DNA of 64,000 nt from Botryococcus braunii (GCA_002005505.1 KV908380.1:13447-77446); one strand, 5' to 3'. Counted from the stretch's first letter, positions 9,857 through 22,029 are shown. Notes: generated by a model not told the origin, from the letters alone. A program made the numbers and translations.

Positions 9857-10898
9857 ACGCACCGATGGCAGTCCAGCCGTCACATGCATGGCCCCAGCAA
9901 GGTGATCTTTCTCAGGCTTCACCTTTTCCGGTCGTTGAAATCCGCTGTCTATTTGCATGGTAGTTTCGCAACTCGCATCTGTGGCGAGGCTGTTGCGTGT
10001 TTGGACCTCCGACAACCGAGTCCCATTCCAGATCCAGTTTGTGGCCGTACTCCGCCCGCCTTGCAGCATTCGCATCGCCCCCACCTCTACTCCCTGAATC
10101 AGTAAGCTCCTCCAAGCGGTAGTCTGATTTTAGCTCTACACGCCGCCTAGGTATCAAGTCCCCAACAAAGTTGATAATAAGGCAACTACACTCACTGCCA
10201 AGGAAGGATGAAGTGCAAAACAAGCACAATCGGCTCACTTTCTTTGAGATCATCTGCTCCAGAAGTCTCATCTGCCACAAACTCAGTCTCTTCCTATTCA
10301 AAGTACGCTTACCAACTGCACTGCAAATTCAAAAGTTTGATTGAAGGGGCTCTTCGATAATCATATGATTTCATCCAAGTATATCATCAGATATCCAGTG
10401 CCATTTGGATCCGTTGCCAAAGCGAAGGATTTCAACCTGAAATTTTTATTAAAAAATCTTATCAATATATATGAAGACATTCCAAATATCAAACCAGACA
10501 TCCAACAATCTACAACAACTCGAAATCTGCTCAACGATTGTCTCTGTTCATACTCACCTGGTCGAAAATGCTGCGAGTTAAATAAGCCTTTGGTGGTTTG
10601 ACTTTTCTAAAACTTCTGCCAAGCCTTTTGGCCCCACCCCGGACTGCCAAAATAGTGATCAGCCTGTCATGACGCCGAAGGCGTGAGGACTGCGCCTTTC
10701 AAAAGGCAATAATATGACCGCATGGGCACCCTCGTTATTGCTTGAAATTGTCATTCTTCTTAACAAGGACTCTTTCTGAGCCCTACCAGGGTAGATGCCA
10801 GCTTGGGGCCGGTCTGTTCGACGGACTCTGTTTGCGTTTTGGATGCCCCGTCGTGGGGTCCCATGGATGGGACTCCCATCATGGGACAGTCCCATTGG
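9853..10898. other. Non-coding stretch
   Basis: No convincing gene is visible. The final 50 bases contain overlapping palindromic GGGACTCCCAT-type motifs that recur beyond the neighbouring small element. Confidence 0.4.
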
Positions 10899-11609
10899 CA
10901 GGGTTGCCGCTTTTATTATTGAAGTCCGATTGCTAATTCCAAATGTGCCAAATATTTGGCACAACTTGTTTTTTACCTGGCTTTATTCGACATTGTTGGC
11001 AAAACTTCATTTGAAGGCACAAATCGACTCCTTTTTCAAAGCTCTATCGGCCTGTTCCGTTATCTGCCAACAAAAAACTGAACAGGACCATGATACATTG
11101 CAAAAACTACATGTGCCAAATCTGCTTTGCAATGCAAAATGTTTTACAAGGGTGACCAGTGCAGGCAAAATCACAAGAGCTCACAATGGTTACATATATG
11201 CTTTTCTCTGCAATATGGGCACAATTTGGAAAGGTTTAAGACAATCCTACTCTCCCTCCGGAGAGTAGGATCTTAAGCCAATCCTACTCCAACCCCCGGA
11301 CATTTCATCTACAGAATCAGAAAAAAACTTGACGCCATGCCAATCTAGTTCGATATTAACATAAATGTGCCAACTTGATGTGTTTGCGGTGGATTGTTTC
11401 AAACTTATGTGCGCGGGAGGGAGCAAAACGGCTGTCATGGATGGCTCCGGTACGAGCAGCCGTGCAGTACATCACTAATGCTTTTGTACTGCTTTGTACT
11501 GCAGTGGAATTTGGCCAGCCTTTGCCAAATTAGAGGTGGTGGCTACATGCGCTAAATTAATTAATTTGGCAAAGGCGCGCCAAATAATTTGGCTTTAGCG
11601 GCAACCCTG
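10899..11609. mobile_element. Non-autonomous hAT-like DNA transposon (711 bp)
   Basis: The ends are inverted: CAGGGTTGCCGCTTT on the left and a reverse-complementary CGGCAACCCTG on the right. TTGGCA/TGCCAA motifs recur many times inside, most densely near both ends, as in hAT subterminal repeats. It has no transposase ORF. Flanks contain GTCCCATTGG and GTCCCAATGG, but the right copy is offset by 3 bases, so a clean 8-bp duplication is not shown. The superfamily assignment is inference. Confidence 0.5.
11245..11270. repeat. Perfect small palindrome
   Basis: TCCTACTCTCC and GGAGAGTAGGA flank a 4-base loop inside the small transposon. It could form a strong hairpin; its function is unknown. Confidence 0.7.
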
Positions 11610-13500
11610 GGAGTCCCAATGGGGACTCCCTTGATGGGACTCCCTTCCCATTGTCGTTTCATCGTACCTGTTGGAAATACCATTGCCACGGGAGGGCTAG
11701 TAAACCCCTCAGGAGGGGTGACTAAGGAGGAACAAGCACGTGACTCTAGATCACGGATGAATGATCTGAGAGATTTCAGGGGAAGCAACGGGTGAACGAA
11801 CTCATAAGGCTATCAAGCTTGGTCAAGGGTAGTAGATTCAAACTGGAGAGACAGGAGCGGTGTTTCAATTAGCTTGACTGAGTGTACCCTGGTGACGGAC
11901 GGCTCATCGCACCTTTATTGGTGACGGTGGTCGGGACCACGGGTTTTGGAAGAAGTAATCTGTACTTGTTGTTTCTCAGCATGACTTAAAACAAGCTCCC
12001 TCGAATTGTTTGAGGATTGTCAAGCTCGTGAGTTGCCGGTTCCAGGTTTGCGACGAGCTTTAAGCCGACACAAAAAAGGAAACGGCCACTGGCTACGCCA
12101 TACGGGCGGCAAGGTGATGTATGAGTAATTTCAGCCTTGGCGTAGCGGTGACGCCGACTTGATTGCAATGTCGATTTGAATGCAAGCAATATGATGAAGT
12201 GATCGCTTAGAAGCTGCGCTTCGCAGTCTGCGCAGCTTACAGGGTCCCCAGGGGACCAAGCGCATACAGCGTTGCAAACAACGTGCAGACCACTGTCACA
12301 GGATTTGAAAAGCAGTTTCTTTGTCTGACCATATGGTTTGTTGTTGCCGAAGCTAAGCTTAGTCCAGCTTGAGTGCCACTATTGCTTGCTACAGCTGTGT
12401 TTGCAGGGACTGAATAGTTCTGCGAAAGCACACATAGACAAAGCTTTTGGATTTGCGGTGAGTGGTTGATGCCTCAAAAGTTATTCTAAGCTATGTTCCG
12501 AGCTCTTGTATGCTAAAGCTTTATTGATTTGATTGTAACTGGGAGGACTGACCGGGTAAGAGCAGAATGTTAAAGCGCAGCCGGGGAAGAAGGTAAGGCT
12601 GCATCAAAGAGCTGGGAAGGATTGAAAAAACATGCTTATAAGTGCTCGTGTCGTGGCACACAGTTCCACATAAGCAAGCTCTTTTGCATTTGAATTATGT
12701 TGAGGTTGGAATGGTTGCTAGGGCCTGCAACTTCAGTTAAGCGCTTGCAAAGAAGACGGTGGCTGGTGGGCTATGCAAGGCTTGTTATTTGTCTATGTGC
12801 ATGCATTCTATCCAACATTGAGCAGGTGGAGAGCTCGGCGTAGCCGTCAGGGCCTGAGAATTGCAGGTGGGACACAGAAAATTGGGGGCAGAGGAAGGGC
12901 TGGACCAGGAGTACGGCGGCTGGGACTCATCAGGGTTCCCCAGTGTGAATATATGCAATTACTAAAGCTTGTCAGCCTTTAAGACATGAATGATTCAGCC
13001 CTCGGGTAAAGGAGTGCATGAGTGGGCTGGCTAGCAGTCTGTAGAAGTTGGAGGAAGCGCACGGGAAGAGCGAATCAGGGATTTGCATGCAGCCCAGTTG
13101 TCCCACATTGTGATCTGTCTTGCTGTGTGTGGACTTAAAAGGGCGGGGGCTTTTTTTTCTTGCTTGTTAATGTTTGTTGCTGACAGGGCATGCAAGGTGC
13201 AAGGTGAGAGGACCAGTGGCCAGGCAGGCCAGGTGTTGGACATGGGCTACGGCAGGGTTGTGCGTGGTCAAAAGATTTGCTCTGTTTGACACCTGCACTA
13301 ACACAAGGGGGGATTGGTTTTGGTCTGGACAGAATTTGCAGGATGAGAGCATGCATGAGAAGGCAGCTTGCCGGTGCGCTTGGCTAAGAAGATCTGCAAG
13401 GGCATGTGGCAAGTGCTTGTCCATGAATATGGCAGTTGGACCTCATCAAGGTTTCTCATTGTCTGGTACGTAGTACGCATGGCTGGGGTGCAACGAGGGC
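11610..13500. other. Non-coding stretch
   Basis: No gene is recognised on either strand. Short open frames lack family features and splice-consistent neighbours. The right end runs into the repeat array that follows. Confidence 0.4.
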
Positions 13501-16000
13501 ATGGGGGAATATGGCATGGGGGAAAGGGCATTGGAGGCCTGGGAGGCTATGGAGGCCTGGGAGGCATTGGTTGGCAGGCTGGCCGGGAAGCCTGGGCATG
13601 GGGTTCATGATAATTTTGGCATAGTAAGGGTACTGTAGTCCAGGATGGGTAACTGTGCAAGGGCTGGCAGGCCAGGGAGTTTGGGGCCAAGGGATTGGCA
13701 TAAGGTACAGTTGAAAAAAGGTACAGTCCAAATACATTAGGCTGACCGGGAAGCCTAGGCATGGAATTGAGGACGATAGGGCAGCTGGGGTTGGCTATGG
13801 AGGCATGGGAGGCAATGGAGGCCTGGGAGGCATTGGAGGCCTGGAGAGGCATTGAAGGCCTGGGAGGCATTGGTTGGCAGGCTGGCCTGGGAAGCCTGGG
13901 CATGGGGTTCAGGATGATTTTGGCATGATAAGGGTGCTGTAGTCCAGGATAGGTAACCGTGCAAGGGCTGGCAGGCCAGGGAGTGTGGGGCCAAGGGATT
14001 GGCATAAGGTACAATTGAAATAAGGTACAGTCCAAATACATTAGGCTGACCGGGAAGCCTAGGCATGGGGTTGAGGACGATAGGGCAGCTGGGGGTGGCT
14101 ATGGAGGCTAAGGAGGCATTGGAGGCCTGGAGAAGCATTGGAGGCCTGGAGCGGCATTGGAGGCCTGGGAGGCATTGCTTGGCAGGCTGGCCGGGAAGCC
14201 TGGGCATGGGGTTGAGGATAAAGTTTGGCATGATAAGGGGGCCAGGAGACAGCAAGGATGGGTAACCGGGCAAGGGCTGGCAGGCCAGGGAGGGTAGGGC
14301 CAAGGTGATTGGCAGAAGGTACAATTGAAATAAGGTACAGTTCAAATACATTAGGCTGTGCTGCCAGAGTGGGGGCAGCTGGATGTGCCTATGGAGGCTG
14401 AATCCTTGTGGGGAGAGGTACGGCTGGGTGGAAAGGACCAGCGCTGAAAAGATGAAGTAGCCTGGAGGTTGGCAGGTGTAGGGCTAACCCCAGGGAGGCA
14501 TTGGCAGGCAGGCAGGGAAGCCTGGGCATGGGGTTGAGGGTAAAATTGGCATGATAAGGGTGCTGTGGGCCAGGAGACAGCAAGGATGGGTAACTGTGGA
14601 AGGGTTGGCATGCCAGGGAGGATAGGGCCAAGGTGACTGGCATAAGGTACAGTGTAAATCAGGTACAGTCTAATTACATCAGGCTGTGCTGATAGAGTGG
14701 GGCAGCTGGATGTGCCAAGGGAGGATGGATCCTCTTGGGGAGAGGAAGGGCTGGGTGGATAGGACCAGCATGGAAAAAGAAAATAACCTGGAGGCTGGCA
14801 GGGGTATGCCCGTAGGAGTCTTCGGCAGGCAGGCAGGGAAGCTTGGGAATGAGGCTAAGGATAATCTTGGCTGGATAAGGTTGCTGTGGGACAAGAGGCA
14901 GCAAGGATGGGCAACCGTGCAAGGCTGGTAGGCCAGGGGGGACTGGGCCGAGCGGTTGGCATAAGGTACAGTTTAAATAAGGTACAGTCCAGATATATGA
15001 GGCTAAGCATACAGCTTGACAGGTATAAGTATGCCATGGTAACATGTGAGCGTGCGTAAACACAAAGCCACACACATTTAATCTTAGTAGGCCAGGATGG
15101 GACGGCGGGGGAAAGGGTAGGCAGGGTAGAGCAATGGAAGGGGGGATCAGATGGGACCAGCAGGGTGCTGGTATCTAATCACGGTTGCATGGAGGATGAG
15201 GGGGATGGTGTATGTGAACAATCAATGTAACCGTGTGTGGTATGCTAACTCTGTGGGACTGATCAAAAGGAACCATGGGATCTGTAGTTGCAATTGGTGA
15301 TAGGGATTTGGTGAACGGGGCTTAAGAATTGCACGATAAGAGCGTTGTGGGCCACGAGACAGCAAGGATGGGTAACCGTGAAAGGGCTGGCAGGCCGAGG
15401 GGTGCAGGGTCAAGGTGACTGGCATATGGTACATTTAAACAAGGTACATGCTAATTGCAATAGGTTAAACTGTCAGGTTGGGGCAGCTGTAGGTGCCTAT
15501 GGAGGCTGGACCATCGTGGGAAGAGGAAGGCTGGTGGAAGGAAACAGCAGAATGGAACGGAATTAGCATGGAGCCCGGCAGAAGATGGCAATTCCCTAGG
15601 AGTCTGTTGGCAGGCAGGTAGGGAAGCCTGGGCATGAGGATAATGATTATACTGGCAGGGTAAAGGTGCTGTGGGGCAGAGACATTACGTATGACTAACC
15701 AGGCAAGGCTGGCAAGCCAAGGGGGGGCTGGGCCAGGGGCTGACATAAGGTACAGTTTTGTTAAATAAGGTACATGCAAGATACAGGGGTTGTGCATACA
15801 GCCTGGAAGGTACCTGTATGCGATGGAACGTGCGAACGTGCGCGTACGCCAGTACACACACGGTAACCACCCGTATGCCAGGCTGGGAAGACATGGAAGG
15901 AGGGGCAGGCATGGTACAACCAAGGAAAGGGTGATCAAATAGGGCCAGCAAGGCGCTTGCATCTGATAAGGGAGGCATGGAGGCTGAGGGAGGAACGCCT
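13500..16000. repeat. Array of ~300-460 bp degenerate repeats
   Basis: A unit containing GGGAAGCCTGGGCATGGGG, then CAAGGATGGGTAACCG, then GGCATAAGGTACA...AAGGTACA recurs. The GGCATAAGGTACA landmark occurs near 13697, 14001, 14311, 14639, 14958, 15419 and 15742. One more copy lies at 17386, beyond the RT remnant. Early units are close to 300-310 bp and later ones are more diverged. The array brackets retroelement genes and seems to be part of that element or a satellite grown inside it. Long proline/cysteine-rich open frames on the minus strand are by-products of the repeat. Confidence 0.85.
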
Positions 16001-16002
16001 GG

Positions 16003-17128
16003 GTGGCAGGGCAGTGCTTGGTATTAGTGGATTTGGAAGAGCAGGCGTTCCATGTGCCACATGATAAGGCAGAGTACATCCCGGAGCGAATAAGTGGGGT
16101 GAGGGCAAATGGGTGCACAAAGAGGGACTTGGCTAGGTTGGCAGGCATGCTAGTGAGCGTGAGTCCTGAGGTACGGCTGGCTCCTTTGTACACCAGAAGG
16201 TTATTTTCACGACATGGGGGATTTCCAGGAGTGGGGGATAGCCTGCGAGAGGAGCTGGCAGGTTTGTCTGAGGAAGATTTGTTGTACTGAGTAGAGGCCT
16301 TGAGGAATGAGAAAGGCAAACCATGGAGGCAGGAGGGGCCTGACTATGTGTGCTATGGGGATGCCTCTGCTGGGGGATATGGAGATTTCTCAGAGGAGTT
16401 TGCTGGTGCAGCCAATGCAGGAAAGCTTCACATTTGAGGAACAAGAGCTGGCTAGCAAAGGGTCGTTGTCATCATGTCACTGGGAAATGAAAAAGATATG
16501 TCTGTTGGGAAGGACATATATCAGAGCTAACAGTGAGAAGTTTCGGGAAGCTGTGCTGCTGGGGTTGTGTGACAGCCAAGGGGCAGTGTCAAAAGTGAAT
16601 AACATGAATTGGGAGGCCCACACCCTGAAGGAGTTCAGGTTGAGGTTTGAGGCAGCAGCCCAGGCAGGGGTAAAAGTGAGGGTCCAGTGAGTGGCAAGGA
16701 AACTCCTGAAATGCAAAGAGCTGGCATGCTTTCTAGGTGTGATGATGTTGGGGATTTGGCTCTGGGCAGGGGGGTGTACAGGCATTATGCATGACCAGTT
16801 ACCAGAAGGGGGCGACTGGGGGTTCCCCACAGGGGATTGGTTGCTGGGACAGTGGACAAGTTCAAGCAGGTGAGGAGGTACTTTGCACAATACCCTGTTG
16901 CAGAGGGTATGGGGGCTGACGCCCCTGGGGTTGCCTTGGAGTCTGCTAGACTCCACAGGGGGTACACCGTTGATGTGGGTTTTTTTCCCACCGAGAGAAC
17001 GCCTTAAGGAGGTATTAGGCGCGGCAGCACAGGAGATGAAGAATTGCATCCATGGGGTCTGCAACATGCCAGCCAAGTGGAAGGCTTGGCTGCATCCACT
17101 GGAAGGTAGGGAAGCCTTGGCATTGTAG
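16003..17128 (+). pseudogene. DIRS-type reverse transcriptase/RNase H remnant
   Basis: Three frames together follow the C-terminal half of a DIRS polymerase. VDLEEQAFHVP and KRDLARLAGMLVSVSPEV (16003-16290) match the end of RT. YGDASAGGYGD (about 16355) is the first RNase H aspartate block. DSQGAVSKVNNM (about 16575) is a later aspartate block. RRYFAQYPVAEGMGADA (about 16880) matches the region after RNase H. Frame changes and stops separate them, and the RT palm is missing, replaced by the repeat array. The gene is therefore dead. The family assignment rests on motif memory. Confidence 0.7.
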
Positions 17129-17199
17129 TGGGATTTTTAAATTGGCTCTAAAGGCGGCTGAAAGCCAGAGGGCATCAGGCACGGTAAAACGGGCAGGGG

Positions 17200-17370
17200 A
17201 TGGGCAGGCCAGGGGGCCAGGGGCAGGCTAGAGGCGGGGGCCAGGGCCAGGGGCAGGCCTGAGGCAGGGGCCAGGGCCAGGAGCAGGCCAGAGGCAGGGG
17301 CCAGGGCCAGGGGCAGGCCAGAGGCAAGGGCCAGGGCCAGGGGCAGGCCAGGGAGCCATGGTCAGGGGGC
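17200..17370. repeat. GGGCCAGGGCCAGGGGCAGGC minisatellite
   Basis: About four copies of a unit near 40 bp, made of CCAGGGGC-type words, lie between the RT/RNase H remnant and the recombinase gene. Confidence 0.85.
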
Positions 17371-17550
17371 CAGGGCAAGGCGACTGGCATAAGGTACAAT
17401 GTCAATAAGGTACACTCCTATTACAATAGGTGGTGCTGCCAGGGTGGGGCAGTTGGGCGTGCTAAGAAGACTGGATCTTCTTTGGGAGAGGAGGGGCTGG
17501 TGGAAAGCAACCAGCAGGAGAAAGGAAAGCACATGTAAGCCTGAGCAGGG

Positions 17551-19442
17551 TTAAGCAAGGCGAACTCGCTTGTTAGGGCGTTTGCCCTTGGGCAGCTTTG
17601 GGGGCAGGTGACGGGTAGGGTCGATGTAGCGTTTGGTCACACTGGGTGTCTTGATTTGGGCAAGGAGGCCGAGAGCTTCCAGGGACTGGCCTTGCTGGTC
17701 ATGGTGCTGGAGAGCGCCGCGCCTGCTCCCATGGAGGGTAGCATGATAGGGGATGTTGGCAGCTGTAAAATGGGTGTCGATGTCGTCTTCAAAGGCAGCC
17801 ACGCTGAGGCTGCGCTCGAGGAATTGGTCCTTGTTGGCAGACAAGGGGCGACACAGGAATTGGGTGACGGGGTGACCCAGGGCAGCAGATTGGGCGAGCA
17901 ATGTATGGAGGCGCAGGATGGGGCACAGGGGGCCGTCTCTGCGAGTGACGATCATCACCTCGGGATGCAAGTTGTGCTTGAGCTCTATGGCTTTGAAAAA
18001 GACGGCTGCGCCCAGCGGAAGTTGCAGGGTGGGGTAAAGGTAGGGGGCGGCAGGGACCCCTGTAGCCGCAAGCACACATAAGCATAGTCATGAAGGGAAC
18101 GAGGAGGGATGGGGCAACGAAGGAAGCATGAACATGTGGCGGTGGAAGCCCAGAGGAGCCTGGCAAAGGGCTAAGTGAGGGCCAGGGCCAAGGGGGGTGT
18201 AACTGGCAAGGGGGAGAGGGACTTGGGACACACCCGAGGCCAACCACAGGTCATCCAGACACCAAGAGACTGCAGTAGCCCCCCTGGAACAAGTCTCCCA
18301 CAGTATGGTCATGGTGAAGGCATCCCGGTGAAGGCGGAGCAAGGGTACACCAATGGTACTGGCGATGCGAGAATCCAAATGCTCCAGAACTCTTTGTAGG
18401 TCGTCCAAACTCCAGGGATGTGCGGACTGTGGATTGTAGCCCAGGTGGGCCAGCCAGCGAGTGTAGCCAGTGGCCCACTCTGCCACATCAAGGGAGCGCA
18501 CGGGGTTTCCTACGGCAGGAGGCAGTTTGTTCTTCACTTACACATAATTAAATTGGTTACACGTTTATTCAAACACGTATGCTATGGAGCGAGGCAAGCT
18601 GCAATGCATGGGGGCAAGAGCCAGGCAGTGGAGGAGGTACCTCTGCCATGGAGAGGATCCCAATTGCGATGGGTGGTGGCGTAGCGGTCAAACACGCTTT
18701 CAAATTGGTTACACGTTTATTCAGAACACGAGTACGGTGGAGCAAGGCAAGTGGCAATGCATGGGTTCAAAGGTAGCTCAATGGAGGAGGTACCTCGGCC
18801 ATGGAAAGGATCCCAGTTGCCATGGGTGGTGGCGTAGCGGTCAAACTCGGTGGCTAAGAAGGACAGTAAGCATCGCATGCTGATGGGAGCGACAAGGTCC
18901 AAGCCTTGATGCTTGTATCTGCCACTGGAAGTAGCCCACATGGTCATGTGGACTTTGATGTCTTGGGGGGTCGCCTGAAGGGCATGGCGGCCAGTGTCAC
19001 GCATGAATTCACAAAACCTGTCAAAGGCGCTTAGCTTCTTCTGCATGGTAGCCCCCTTTACGGCTAGCAGCTGGATGGTATTGGCCCTGGTGAGCCATTG
19101 GAAATATTGGTCCGCTGTTGCTGCGCTGAGGGGAGGGCCAGGCTGGCAAGGAATTTGGCGGCCCAATAACATGGTGTCAGCCATGCCCAAGAGTCTGGGG
19201 GACTCTATGATGGCTGCCAAAGGGGATCCTGCATGCTGCAGGACAGCCAGCGTGTCAGCAGGCTGCCAGTTGGGATACTGGGGAGGTGGATGGTCTGGTG
19301 GAAAATTACCCACTAGCGTAGGGTCTCCAAGCCCTAAGGCCACCTCAAAAGGCTCAGTCAACCTATTGTAAACCCGATTGGGGACTCCGGATTGGCAGAC
19401 AAAGAAAGCCTTCGTAGCAAAGGGGGGGACTCTGCCATACAT
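17551..19442 (-). CDS. Tyrosine recombinase of a Kangaroo/DIRS-like element, three exons
   Basis: Proposed exons are 19442-18794, 18509-18234 and 18059-17551. Both introns are GT-AG and in phase 1, giving about 477 residues. An N-terminal SAM-like/core-binding region (KLSAFDRFCEFMRDTGR) is followed by the catalytic domain. This has the first Arg in WETCSRGATAVSW, the HGSRRGALQHH box (His, Arg) and the nucleophile Tyr in SVTKRYIDP. This R-H-R-Y set defines tyrosine recombinases. It lies antisense to the adjacent DIRS RT remnant, as I recall for Kangaroo of Volvox. The catalytic residues are intact although the partner RT is decayed. A Crypton recombinase is the alternative. An additional 5' exon is possible. 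Confidence 0.75.
18550..18852. repeat. Tandem duplication of ~153 bp across the recombinase exon 1/intron 1 junction
   Basis: The segment beginning CAAATTGGTTACACG near 18550 repeats at about 18704, with about 85-90% identity by eye. Both copies contain the end of recombinase exon 1 and its splice donor. The copy nearer the coding exon is the one used in the model; the other lies in the intron. Confidence 0.8.
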
Positions 19443-19701
19443 TGCGTGGTGCCGTACTTCGCTATTATTAGCCAGAACAGAAATGCCTTAGACAACTCGC
19501 AGATCAATAGGCAAGTCCAAACTCAAGTGTCTTGCTCGTTATAATACGTCCCCCTTCCACTTCTTAATGTTTCTTGCAATCACGTTGATGTTTTTATAGA
19601 TAGTGCACGGTGCTCACACAATTGCTGCTTTTTAATCTCAGTCGCTGCTCACACACATAGACTAATACAGCGAATTAGTTCCTCAGTTCTACTTGTGGTC
19701 T

Positions 19702-20989
19702 ATGGATTTCTCTGCCCATTACTTAAACATACGAGTTCTATTTCTCTGCCTTGCGGTGTCCGTTCGAGCTTCCGAGAAGGTACAACAAACGACGGAACTA
19801 GTCATGAAACTCTTTCTAACTTTCAAGATATCCGTGGTGGATCGGGTTACCTATACGAGAAGAACATGTAGCCTTTAAAATCCTCTTGCTGTTTACGAGG
19901 AAACTCTGAGTTGATGCTCTAGCTGGGGCAGGCTGCGGCAAAAGGTGGGAGTTCACCTGCCGGAACTTGGCCATATCCGCAACCCCCATGGACTTTCCTC
20001 ACGTCTGAATCCTGGGGATTTTTCGGCACGCACACCGTTAATGGCACGCATCCACCGGACAGAGTTCCAGATCCAAGCTTAGTATATGTTTCGCAACCAA
20101 CTCCTAGCGGTTTTGCTATCATCAGATATTCAGAGGGTCCTTGGGGGCCTTGGGATCAAGTAAGTACTGTTCGTTACTACTCAATACATCTTGCTAGTAC
20201 TCCTGTAGGTGTCAGTTGTGGACTCCACCCACCCCCCCCTTGGCGTGGTCAAAACCGATGCCTAGTAACGGCTTCTAGTTGCATGCATGCCCCTTTCTTG
20301 AACCCCTGGGTGTCATCCACTTCCTTACCTCAATGAACGTAATGTACAGGTACCCCACAGTAAATGTCCTCCACAGATACACATGGCCCTGACCATCACT
20401 AGTTCTGCCCTAACCTGTGTTACCTCTGACACAACTGCACTAGGCAATTCCCCCCTGAACAAGAACTGTTTGGCCGCAGTTTCTGTTCGAGGGCTCTTCC
20501 GCAAGGGTGGGAAATGGTCCTGCAGCAGGGCGCGTAACACAAGCCTACTCCTCTGCAGTTCCTCCAACTCTGCCAGAGTATCCGGAGCGCATACCACACA
20601 GATTAGCTCGTTTCGATTGGAGGCATCGCTCTGATGGCGCCACCGACCTCAAGATCTTCAGCCCCCCCAACAGCACCATCCCAGTTTTCAGCATTTTTGG
20701 ATTGTCACGTTTGCCCTTCATCAGCTTCCCAATAACTCCCGAATTGGTGTCCACACTTAACTTAAACACCCGATTCGTGCAGAGTGTGGTGGAGGAGTAT
20801 GATACACCAGGGCCAATTTTGGGACACGTCATTGTGGAAGCTAGTTTTGTAGGGAATGCTGGGGTTGCATTGTACACCAACTTTGAGACCAGTGATGCAC
20901 TCGACATGGATGGGGGCTTCTACAATGTAGGCCTCTACGTTTACAATGCAACAACAACCATTGCAGTTTCACCTTACCCTTCTGCATAG
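19702..20989 (+). CDS. Putative secreted acetoacetate decarboxylase-like protein
   Basis: Exon 1 (19702-19779) encodes a signal peptide (core LFLCLAVSVRA). Exon 2 (19923-20159) follows in phase 0 after a TAG acceptor and ends at a consensus GTAAGT donor. It carries PYPQPPWTF and GFAIIRYSEGPWGPWD, resembling the acetoacetate decarboxylase-like beginning and its Y..SP.GP.DE segment. A third coding block around 20370-20460 is unresolved. The last exon starts about 20553-20573 and ends at the stop at 20989. It has IPHRLARFDW, close to the family's IPKHLARF box, and a GFYNVGLYVYNA tail. The substrate is unknown. The active-site lysine was not identified, so enzymatic activity is not claimed. Confidence 0.5.
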
Positions 20990-22029
20990 TTAGCCAGCTT
21001 TGCATGTTGGGGGGGACAGCAGCTGTGCAAGGAACTACGACAGTGTTGAATGAGACGGTGACATTGACAGGATCTGTCAGCAATAGTGACATGATCTGTT
21101 ACGTTCTCCTGCATTTAAAAAAGTGTGTTTCTAAATACCGGAGAAGTGGCAACCCGCAATCTCCCCCCACAGCAAAATTACCTGAAATTTATAAACTCTG
21201 TGATAGCTGTGGAAGGCATCACATGCCTGGATGCTTTGGAGCAGTGTCTGATAAGTTATTACGTGCTAGGCTGAGTCATGATGTGCATCTGTCTGAATAG
21301 TACAGACACAACACGTATGCGTACATGCATTGACAAGCAATGCATGAAATTTTGGGACTTCCTTTCAACTTGAGTTCATTCCTGCTTCCCTAGCCTGTTG
21401 TCCCTCGTTCCTTGACCAGGTGATTGATCCTATTTTAGCTTGGCAAGTTATGACAAATGTTGTCAATGAACAACTACTGTCACTATTGGAACTGGCCTGA
21501 TGGACTCTCCAAAGGGTTCTATCCATTATTAAGTGCCTTCCAGTCTCAGGGATGGACTCATTACTTATGAGTAATTACTATTTATTTATAAATTATATAT
21601 ATCTTGTGCAGCTCCTCACGCTGCACCAACATGGGGCCGTTACTTGAGCGGCATCCTCATGCCTGATAGCTGATCGCCATTAGGCTCTAGATTTCTGTAT
21701 AGCTGATGTTTAGGATAACTTGATTCCAACCATTGTTAGAACTTGGCAACTCGGCTTCATGTCTGGTGCCCATTCATGTATGTGTTCATGATTGTTGCTG
21801 ACCAAGCCTCAAGGAAGATCGTGGTGCATGTATGTGTAAAAGGAACGGCCTTGTTGCATATCTTCTTTTAGATGTTGCCAACCAATGTATCATTTGGTTG
21901 TCTTCATGACTCCAGCAGACCGAATTCATCCTTCCTTATGGCTTACATTTAGGGAATGGGCTGCTACTTGTATTTGGTCTGTCAGGTTCGCTGCTGTTTT
22001 AGAGTACTTCTGGTGAATCAGAGTCACAG
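20990..22029. other. Intergenic stretch
   Basis: An open frame at 21004-21300 could belong to the preceding gene's 3' end but has no family features. The rest, including AT-rich DNA near 21590, shows no gene. Confidence 0.4.

Noticed and set aside
9566..10105. Long open frames of His/Thr or Cys/Val repeats
   Set aside because: They are translations of the (CA)n microsatellite and have no other support.
13456..15434. Several proline/cysteine-rich minus-strand ORFs
   Set aside because: They follow the repeat unit of about 310 bp, shift frames between units and have no initiation or domain evidence.
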